Assembly (NCBI GenBank): GCA_023663805.1
Contig: JAMPGR010000001.1
Location: forward strand, 873,522-922,844
Reading direction: 5' to 3'
Origin: Clostridium sp.
GTDB lineage: Bacteria > Bacteroidota > Bacteroidia > Bacteroidales > Muribaculaceae
DNA: 49,323 nt
A program made the translations under genes and the position numbers. The notes beneath the pieces are model-generated. The model did not search any database. It was not told the origin of the DNA and saw only the letters and a list, made by a program, of their open reading frames with translations. Each line of letters starts with the position of its first letter. Positions within the stretch are counted from its first letter, which is position 1. Below, piece after piece: positions 43,606-49,323 of this stretch.

Positions 43606-45303
43606 TCACTCCCCTTTTCCTTCGGCGATACGGTTTGCAACGACGACGGCTTTTGTAATATGGTCGCAGATGTGGTCCTCGGGCAGCAGGTCGTTTATTC
43701 CGGCGTGTTCGAGAACCTGGCGTACGTTCTCCTTGACCCCCGACAGGACGATATGGATCCCCTCGGCTGTCGACGATTTGATCAGGATCTCGAGGTTGTG
43801 GATTCCGGTCGAGTCGATGAACGGAACTTTTCTCATACGGATAATACGTACCTTCGGCTTCTCGGCCATCGATGATCTCATCAGTTCGTCGAATTTTGTC
43901 GCGACGCCGAAGAAGAACGGACCGTCGATCTCGTAGACCGAGACGCCGCGGGCAACGTTCAGGACTTCGTGGGTCGAAGCCTCGGTCCCTTCGGCGACAT
44001 CGAGCTGGTCGCTGTAACATTTGATCTGGGTGTTCTCGGTGACGCGCCTCAGGAAGAGTATGATCGCGAGCATCAGGCCGATCTCGATCGCGATCGTCAG
44101 GTCGAAGATGACCGTCAGCAGGAAGGTGACGATTAGAACCGATATGTCGCTCTTCGGGTTGCTGAAGATCGCGCGGACCGTGCGCCAGCCGCTCATGTTG
44201 TAGGCGACCATGATCAGCACTGCCGCCAGACACGACATCGGAACGAGGCTGATCAGGGGCATCATAAAAAGGAAGATCAGCAGGAGGACGACGGCGTGGA
44301 CAATCCCGGCGACCGGGGTGCGTCCGCCGTTTGTTATGTTCGTCATCGTCCGGGCGATGGCGCCGGTGACCGGTATTCCGCCGAAGAACGGGACGACGAC
44401 GTTGGCGATTCCCTGGCCGATCAGTTCGGTGTTCGAGTCGGTGCGTGAGCCGGTTATACCGTCGGCGACTGTGGCCGACAGAAGTGACTCGATTGCGCCG
44501 AGAATTGCAATCGTGAAGGCCGACGGAAGAAGTGTGTTGATTGTCTCCCACGACAGGCCGAATCCTGCCGGAGCCGGAATCGTGCCGCTCAGTTCTCTGA
44601 AACGGTCGCCGATTGTCTCGACTCCGAAGCCGGGGATAAACATTCCCGCGAGCCATACGGCCGCGGTCATGACTATGATGGCAATCAGCGCGCCGGGGAG
44701 TTTCTTCGAGATCTTCGGGGTCAGGATGATAATCGCCAGCGAGATGAGTCCGACGGCGAGCGTCGGCCAGTCGGTCGAGCCGAAATTAGTCAGCAGTACG
44801 CCCCATTTCGACAGAAAGTTGCCCGGCAGGTCGGTCAGACCGAGGCCGAAGAAGTCGTTTATCTGAGTCGAGAAGATCGTCAGGGCGATACCACTGGTGA
44901 AGCCGACGACGATCGGGTAGGGGATAAACTTGATGACGGTTCCGAGATGGAAGAGGCCGAGGAGTATCAGAATCAGTCCGGCCATCAGTGTGGCGATCGC
45001 CAGGCCCTGGAGTCCGTGCTGGGCGATTATGCCGTAGACGATGACGATGAAGGCTCCGGTCGGGCCGCCGATCTGGACTGTGCAGCCGCCGAGGGCTGAG
45101 ACGAGGAAGCCGCCGATGATGGCGGTGACGAGTCCGACTGTCGGGCTGACACCGCTTGCGATGGCGAATGCAATTGCCAGCGGAAGGGCGACGATCCCGA
45201 CTACTATTCCGGCGACGAGGTCTGTCTTGAACCGGGACAGGTTGTAGCCCTTGATCGATGTCAGCAGTTTCGGGCTGAAAGAAATTGGTCCTGTTAGATT
45301 CAT
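43606..45303 (-). CDS. SulP-family anion transporter with STAS domain
   Basis: 565 aa. Ten or more hydrophobic segments, with VGIVALPLAIAFAIASGVSPTVGL and GFTSGIALTIFSTQ typical of the transport core, then a cytoplasmic STAS domain from about residue 440 with RMRKVPFIDSTGIHNLEILI. SulP members move sulfate, bicarbonate or organic acids, usually with Na+ or H+; the substrate is not predictable here. Monocistronic, with a promoter-like box 61 nt upstream and the ribosomal operon terminator beyond it. Confidence 0.93.
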   Translation of the reverse strand: MNLTGPISFSPKLLTSIKGYNLSRFKTDLVAGIVVGIVALPLAIAFAIASGVSPTVGLVTAIIGGFLVSALGGCTVQIGGPTGAFIVIVYGIIAQHGLQGLAIATLMAGLILILLGLFHLGTVIKFIPYPIVVGFTSGIALTIFSTQINDFFGLGLTDLPGNFLSKWGVLLTNFGSTDWPTLAVGLISLAIIILTPKISKKLPGALIAIIVMTAAVWLAGMFIPGFGVETIGDRFRELSGTIPAPAGFGLSWETINTLLPSAFTIAILGAIESLLSATVADGITGSRTDSNTELIGQGIANVVVPFFGGIPVTGAIARTMTNITNGGRTPVAGIVHAVVLLLIFLFMMPLISLVPMSCLAAVLIMVAYNMSGWRTVRAIFSNPKSDISVLIVTFLLTVIFDLTIAIEIGLMLAIILFLRRVTENTQIKCYSDQLDVAEGTEASTHEVLNVARGVSVYEIDGPFFFGVATKFDELMRSSMAEKPKVRIIRMRKVPFIDSTGIHNLEILIKSSTAEGIHIVLSGVKENVRQVLEHAGINDLLPEDHICDHITKAVVVANRIAEGKGE

Positions 45304-45363
45304 AATCTGTTTTTTACCTGTTAGAAATTGACTGTATAAACTCTACGCGATGTTTTGAAGTCG

Positions 45364-45371
45364 CGAAATTA
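45364..45371 (-). promoter_or_regulatory. -7-like box (TAATTTCG) of the SulP gene
   Basis: Minus-strand TAATTTCG, one base off TAnnTTTG, with TTGG about 21 nt upstream. Confidence 0.5.
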
Positions 45372-45424
45372 CAGAATATTTTCCATATAGCTCCAATTTT
45401 GTTCCGGTTTGTGACAATATTGTA

Positions 45425-45469
45425 AAAACAGAGGGCTCCGGAACCGACGGTTCCGGAGCCCTCTGTTTT
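45425..45469 (-). terminator. terminator of the rplM-rpsI-rpsB-tsf operon
   Basis: A perfect 21-bp inverted repeat (45425-45445 with 45449-45469, core GAGGGCTCCGGAACC) with a 3-nt centre. On the minus strand the stem ends in TTTT. It lies 17 nt after the tsf stop. Confidence 0.93.
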
Positions 45470-45486
45470 ATATTATAAGGTGTCAA

Positions 45487-46479
45487 TTAGTCCTGGTTCA
45501 GGTTGACGCGTTTGAACGAAACGACCTTCAGGCCTTTCTCCGATTTCTCGAGATACTGGCCGATTGTGATCTTTTCGTCTTTGACGAATTCCTGTTCCAT
45601 AAGGCATGATTCCTTGAAGAACTTGTTGACGCGGCCTTTGGCGATGTTCTCGATCATCTGGGCGGGGAGGTTGGCTGCCTTTGCGGCTGCAGTCTCTGCC
45701 ATGATGGCGCGGCCTTTGGCTGCTTCTTCCTCGGTAATCCATCCCTTCGAGATGTTCGATTCGATGTGGTCCTCGGTGTCGAAGTGGTTCGGGTTGAGGC
45801 CTGCTTTTCCGAGGGCTGCGTTAACTGCCTTGGCGACGAGTTCCTCTTTCGTCTTGTCGACGGCGACATTATATTCGCTGTCGACAACATTCTGGGGAAC
45901 GCTCTCGCGGTCGACGGCGACGGGGTTCATCGATGCGATCTGCATCGCGATGTCGCGGCCAACCTGATAGTCGACATTCTCCATGTTGAAGCCGGCGATT
46001 GTCGAGAGTTTGTTGCCGAGGTGGTTGTAGGATGTTGTCGAGGGGGCCTCGATACATTCGTAGGCACCGATCTCCATCTTTTCGCCAGTCTTGCCCGATT
46101 CTTCGACAACGAGGTCCTGGATCGAGCGTCCGTCAATCTGGAATGCCTTCAGGTCGTCGATCGTCTTGATGCGGTTTGCGACGGCTGTGTCGAGAATCTG
46201 CTGGGTCAGGGCTACGAAGCCTGCGTTCTTGGCGACGAAGTCAGTCTCGCACTTGAGGGCAACAATTGCTGCGAAGTCGCCTTCGTTCTTTGCGAGGACA
46301 CATCCTTCGGCGGCGTCGCGGTCTTCGCGCTTTGCGGCGACGGCCTGTCCTTTCTTGCGAAGGATCTCGACGGCGGCTTCGATGTCGCCGTTTGTCTCGG
46401 CGAGGGCTTTTTTGCAGTCCATCAAGCCTGCGCTCGTCAGGTGGCGCAACTTGGTGATTTCTGCCATTGTAACTGCCAT
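45487..46479 (-). CDS. tsf: elongation factor Ts
   Basis: 330 aa. N-terminal UBA-like domain (MAEITKLRHLTSAGLMDCKKAL), the nucleotide-exchange motif TDFVAKN at T79-N85, and two core subdomains. It recycles EF-Tu by GDP release. The longer core is normal for Bacteroidota. It follows rpsB by 63 bp in the same transcript and precedes a strong terminator. Confidence 0.97.
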   Translation of the reverse strand: MAVTMAEITKLRHLTSAGLMDCKKALAETNGDIEAAVEILRKKGQAVAAKREDRDAAEGCVLAKNEGDFAAIVALKCETDFVAKNAGFVALTQQILDTAVANRIKTIDDLKAFQIDGRSIQDLVVEESGKTGEKMEIGAYECIEAPSTTSYNHLGNKLSTIAGFNMENVDYQVGRDIAMQIASMNPVAVDRESVPQNVVDSEYNVAVDKTKEELVAKAVNAALGKAGLNPNHFDTEDHIESNISKGWITEEEAAKGRAIMAETAAAKAANLPAQMIENIAKGRVNKFFKESCLMEQEFVKDEKITIGQYLEKSEKGLKVVSFKRVNLNQD

Positions 46480-46542
46480 GTCTTTATTTCGGAGTTTGGA
46501 ATGGTTCGTTGAATAGGGTTGTTTTGTTTTCCGGGCCGGAGA

Positions 46543-47397
46543 TTATTCTGCTGCGGGAGCCTCTTCTGCTGCGGGAACTTCTTCAGCGGCAGCGGGGGCT
46601 TCTGCTGCGGGAGCATCTTCGGTGCGGTTGTTTCGGTTGACGCGGCGGCGTTCGCGGCGGGGTGCTGCTTCGGCGGGAGCGTCTTCAGCCTTTGTGTCGA
46701 CCTTCTCGACTTTGCGTTCTTCGAGACCTTCGGCCATAGCGGAGCAGACGGTGTCGAGGATGATCTCGATCGATTTGCTTGCGTCGTCGTTGGCGGGGAT
46801 GACGAAATCGACGTTGGTCGGGTCGCTGTTGGTGTCGACCATGGCGAATACCGGAATACCGAGGCGGTTCGCTTCGGCGACGGCGATATGCTCTTTCATG
46901 ACGTCGACGACGAAGAGGGCTGCCGGGAGACGGCCGAGGTCAGCAATCGAACCGAGGGTCTTCTCGAGTTTGGCGCGCTGACGCGAGATCTGGAGTTTTT
47001 CGCGCTTCGAGAGGTTGTCGAAGGTGCCGTCCTTGGTCATCTTGTCGATCGAGGCCATCTTCTTGACAGCCTTGCGGATTGTCGCGAAGTTGGTCAGCAT
47101 TCCGCCGGGCCAGCGTTCGATGACGTAGGGCATGTTGATCGACTGTGCCTTGTCGGCGACGACCTGCTTTGCCTGTTTCTTCGTTGCGACGAAGAGAATC
47201 TTCTTGCCCGATTTTGCAATCGCCTTGAGAGCCTTGGCGGCTTCGTCGAGTTTGGCAGAAGTCTTGTAGAGGTCTATGATGTGGATACCGTTGCGCTCCA
47301 TAAAGATATAGGGCGCCATCGCAGGATTCCATTTTCTTTTCAGGTGGCCGAAATGGCAGCCTGCTTCGAGGAGTTGGTCAAATGTGGGTGTTGACAT
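46543..47397 (-). CDS. rpsB: 30S ribosomal protein S2 with acidic C-terminal extension
   Basis: 284 aa. The core (residues 1 to about 230) has FDQLLEAGCHFGHLKRKWNP, FVATKKQAKQVV, RWPGGMLTNF and VDTNSDPTNVDFVIPANDDA. The last 50 residues are a low-complexity tail of A, E and P with a basic RRERRRVNRNNR patch, absent from E. coli S2 but seen in some Bacteroidota. S2 is needed for late 30S assembly and S1 docking. The 120-bp gap to rpsI contains a small ACCGA/TCGGT hairpin but no clear terminator. Confidence 0.97.
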   Translation of the reverse strand: MSTPTFDQLLEAGCHFGHLKRKWNPAMAPYIFMERNGIHIIDLYKTSAKLDEAAKALKAIAKSGKKILFVATKKQAKQVVADKAQSINMPYVIERWPGGMLTNFATIRKAVKKMASIDKMTKDGTFDNLSKREKLQISRQRAKLEKTLGSIADLGRLPAALFVVDVMKEHIAVAEANRLGIPVFAMVDTNSDPTNVDFVIPANDDASKSIEIILDTVCSAMAEGLEERKVEKVDTKAEDAPAEAAPRRERRRVNRNNRTEDAPAAEAPAAAEEVPAAEEAPAAE

Positions 47398-47517
47398 TTT
47401 TGAGGTTTTGTTTGTTGGTTGTTTACGTTCTTTTTGTAGAGGTCAATTCCGGGGTAGGGACTAATCCGTCGGCGGAATTTAGATACTAAACACCGATATA
47501 ACTGTCGGTACAGTCGA

Positions 47518-47904
47518 TTAACGCTTCGAGAACTGGAAGCGCTTGCGGGCCTTCGGCTGACCGGGTTTCTTACGCTCGACAGAGCGCGGGTCGCGGGTCA
47601 TGAAGCCTTCGGCGCGGAGTGCCGGTTTGTCTTCGGGGTTGATCTTGACGAGGGCGCGGGCGATGGCGAGGCGGAGCGCTTCGGCCTGTCCTTTGTAGCC
47701 GCCGCCGTCGAGATTGACGTGGATGTCATATTTTCCGTCTGCCTCGAGGGTGTTGAGGGGCTGCTTGACGATATACTGGAGAATCGACGAGGGGAAATAT
47801 ACTTCCAGCGGACGTTTGTTGATTGTAATAACGCCGTTACCTTCTTTAAGGATTACGCGCGCGATGGCTGCTTTACGACGGCCTACTGCATTTACTGTTT
47901 CCAT
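47518..47904 (-). CDS. rpsI: 30S ribosomal protein S9
   Basis: 128 aa. Conserved N-terminus NAVGRRKAAIARVILKEG, middle DGGGYKGQAEALRLAIARAL and the C-terminal KARKRFQFSKR that reaches the P-site tRNA. It starts 9 bp after rplM, the classical L13-S9 pair. Confidence 0.98.
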   Translation of the reverse strand: METVNAVGRRKAAIARVILKEGNGVITINKRPLEVYFPSSILQYIVKQPLNTLEADGKYDIHVNLDGGGYKGQAEALRLAIARALVKINPEDKPALRAEGFMTRDPRSVERKKPGQPKARKRFQFSKR

Positions 47905-47913
47905 ATTCGGCGA

Positions 47914-48393
47914 TTATTTCAGTTTGTTGATGTCGATGGCTTTGGGGTTCTGTGCTTCGTGGGGATGTTCGCCCGAGTTGTAGACGTGCATGTTCTCGAT
48001 CAGGCGGCGTCCGAGGTGGTTCTTCGGAAGCATTCCCTTCATCACCTTGATGAACAGGGGGTTGTAGCCGGGCTTGAGGTGCTTGTTGAACGATTTCTTC
48101 AGGAGCACTTCCGGGGTCGAGACGCGCTGTCCGCCGGGATAGCCCGTATAGCGGAGATATTCGCGGTCTGTCCATTTCTTGCCGGTCAGTTTGACTTTGT
48201 CGGCGTTGATGATGATTACGTAGTCACCGCATTCGACATTCGGCGAGTAGCAGGGTTTGTATTTGCCGCGAAGGATTTTTGCAACCTTTGCGCAGAGTCG
48301 GCCGAGGACCTGGTCCGTGGCGTCGACGATCACCCATTCTCTTTCTACCTTCTTTTCGTTCGGAGTTAGAGTTCTGTAGCTTAAAGTATCCAC
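47914..48393 (-). CDS. rplM: 50S ribosomal protein L13 (GTG start)
   Basis: 159 aa if started at the GTG at 48393 (V/M-DTLSYRTLTPN), which matches the N-terminus of Bacteroidales L13. An in-frame ATG at 48507 would add 38 residues of unrelated sequence and overlaps the -7 promoter box, so it is rejected. Motifs: EWVIVDATDQVLGRL, LLRGK-type LRGKYKPCYSP, YTGYPGG and MLPKNHLGR. L13 is an early 50S assembly protein. It is the first gene of the rplM-rpsI-rpsB-tsf operon. Confidence 0.93.
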   Translation of the reverse strand: MDTLSYRTLTPNEKKVEREWVIVDATDQVLGRLCAKVAKILRGKYKPCYSPNVECGDYVIIINADKVKLTGKKWTDREYLRYTGYPGGQRVSTPEVLLKKSFNKHLKPGYNPLFIKVMKGMLPKNHLGRRLIENMHVYNSGEHPHEAQNPKAIDINKLK

Positions 48394-48535
48394 TTTTAAA
48401 TGTTTAATTAATAGTTTTTTGTGTGGCACGTCTTTCGGGGCTGTCCGGCCAGAGACAACTTCCGCGACCATGCCGGGTTTATTAATTTGGACATAATCGG
48501 TCTGCAAAGGTAGTGATTATTCGCGACTTGACAAA
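48394..48535 (-). promoter_or_regulatory. promoter and about 100-nt leader of the rplM operon
   Basis: Minus strand: TTTG (complement of 48532-48535), 19 nt, TACCTTTG (complement of 48505-48512). The transcript should begin near 48497, leaving a leader of about 100 nt before the GTG. The leader has a GC-rich first part with GGCCGG and CCCCGAAAG segments, and an AT-rich end (TTAATTAAAC) suited to S1-dependent initiation. A regulatory fold is possible but not shown. Confidence 0.75.
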
Positions 48536-48623
48536 ATTTTTTTTTCGTTGTCATATTCGAAAAAACGGCCCGTTGTGTTGGTTAGCCCGTTGTGTTGCTG
48601 GATTTTGTCAGATTCGTAATTTT

Positions 48624-49178
48624 TTATTGCGTTTTCGGCGGAGTCTTAAACCGTTCCCGCACCTCCATCAGGGCGAAGCCGAGCAGATTCCCGCCTCTCC
48701 ATTTTGCCGGGTCTGTCGCAGCGGGAGCCGACTCTTCGAGGCCGATCCCCCAGATCGAGTCTTTGGGACTTGCCTCGACGATAATTTTGTCGCCCGTCGA
48801 AAGCAGATACTGTCCCAGAGCCGGGTTCTGCGAGAATTTGGCGAGATTGCCGCGAACCGACACCTCCTGACGTATCGCGCTCCAGACCGTGTCGTCATAG
48901 CCCGCGACCCGACGGCCAAGTTTCTTGATCGCCAGCTGGTTATACTCGGCGAGAATCTTCTGCTCGGTTTCAGCGTCGCTGAATGTCCGGGCCTTCTCGG
49001 CCATAAGATATTGCTCCATACAGTGATAGCGCTGCCCGTCAATCGTCATCGGCGCGATAAACCATTGGCTAAGGCAACATTTCCCCACCTTGCCATCCTT
49101 GCGGTCTGTATGTCCCCAAAAGAAAACAAAGTCATCCTTCGTGTATAGTCTGCCGAGTATGTCTTTAACAGTCATCAT
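48624..49178 (-). CDS. NADAR-domain (YbiA-like) protein
   Basis: 184 aa (an alternative start one codon later). NADAR/DUF1768 features: FVFFWGHT, CLSQWFIAPMTIDGQRYHCMEQYLMAEKA, the conserved IWGIGL in EASPKDSIWGIGL and WRGGNLLGFALMEVR. Family members are N-glycosidases that act on riboflavin-pathway intermediates or remove ADP-ribose from nucleic acid; which applies here is unknown. It lies upstream of the ribosomal operon on the same strand, about 90 bp before its promoter. Confidence 0.92.
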   Translation of the reverse strand: MMTVKDILGRLYTKDDFVFFWGHTDRKDGKVGKCCLSQWFIAPMTIDGQRYHCMEQYLMAEKARTFSDAETEQKILAEYNQLAIKKLGRRVAGYDDTVWSAIRQEVSVRGNLAKFSQNPALGQYLLSTGDKIIVEASPKDSIWGIGLEESAPAATDPAKWRGGNLLGFALMEVRERFKTPPKTQ

Positions 49179-49323
49179 AAATTGTAGTATAAAAACGTTT
49201 GGCGGAGATATTCTGTCATTTCAGACTCTATGTCTTGTGGCGTTTCTATGGGTGCTGTCCGAGCCTTGACCTATCATATAACTACAACGTATCGCATTGA
49301 TTGTCAGTGGTAGTATTTGTCGG
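49179..49323. other. window end, no supported gene
   Basis: On the minus strand a short open stretch (about 25 codons, ending MTEYLRQTFLYYNL) stops at a TGA overlapping the NADAR start codon, but an in-frame TAG lies upstream within the window. It may be the end of a broken gene or chance. Nothing else is seen. Confidence 0.35.

Noticed and set aside
49179..49323. Partial minus-strand gene upstream of the NADAR gene
   Set aside because: The only frame reaching the NADAR start has an in-frame TAG about 25 codons upstream, so it is not open to the window edge.

Overview
The window comes from the chromosome of a Bacteroidota bacterium, most likely a Bacteroidales gut commensal of the Muribaculaceae/Bacteroidaceae type (the order is well supported, the family is a guess). 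The grounds are TTTG / 19-20 nt / TAnnTTTG promoters in front of many genes, secreted proteins with Bacteroidales-type C-terminal tails, Omp28-like and DUF6029-like envelope proteins, the purH-mreBCD-mrdA-rodA order, and an Rpn-type nuclease with EGRA repeats. The DNA is GC-rich and rich in TCG and GTC codons, so long antisense reading frames are common and meaningless.

Layout. 1-495: 5' part of an AAA-ATPase-like gene. 598-6360 (minus): a five-gene envelope operon of two Omp28-like proteins with CxxC, a small secreted protein, a DUF6029-like outer-membrane barrel and a TlpA-like thioredoxin, bounded by a promoter at 6414-6444 and a terminator at 537-576. 6516-17903 (minus): a co-directional block with a LysE-family exporter, a CBM9-like protein, an outer-membrane barrel, a WecA-like initiating phosphoglycosyltransferase, ugd, rfbA, rfbC, a four-helix-bundle cassette, rfbD, rfbB and a Ktr/Trk-type potassium uptake pair. 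18015-18676: a decayed IS30 transposase. 18900-26269 (minus): the elongasome operon behind purH. 26451-28537: flavodoxin, Rpn-like nuclease, tRNA-Met and tRNA-Pro. 28815-33545 (plus): gyrB, rnr, folB. 33523-37310: two glycosyltransferases and a flippase. 37483-42334 (minus): MATE transporter, FAD protein, short dxs. 42443-45303: HAD phosphatase, tiny lipoprotein, SulP transporter. 45487-48393 (minus): rplM-rpsI-rpsB-tsf. 48624-49178: NADAR protein.

Working together, WecA-like, RfbABCD, Ugd, the flippase and the glycosyltransferases supply surface polysaccharide; MreBCD, RodA and PBP2 build the lateral wall; the 598-6360 operon looks like an extracytoplasmic thiol/outer-membrane module of unknown substrate.

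The two most unusual signals both lie in the nucleotide-sugar cluster. First, a 48-bp palindromic, G-run-rich repeat is inserted in frame inside both rfbB and ugd and is translated in two different reading frames. Second, a four-helix-bundle gene of the 23S-rRNA intervening-sequence family interrupts the rfb operon and is flanked by two mutually complementary arrays of 7-bp AT-rich repeats, so that in the mRNA it could be looped out on a long duplex. One of these arrays also supplies the stop codon and last residues of rfbC.
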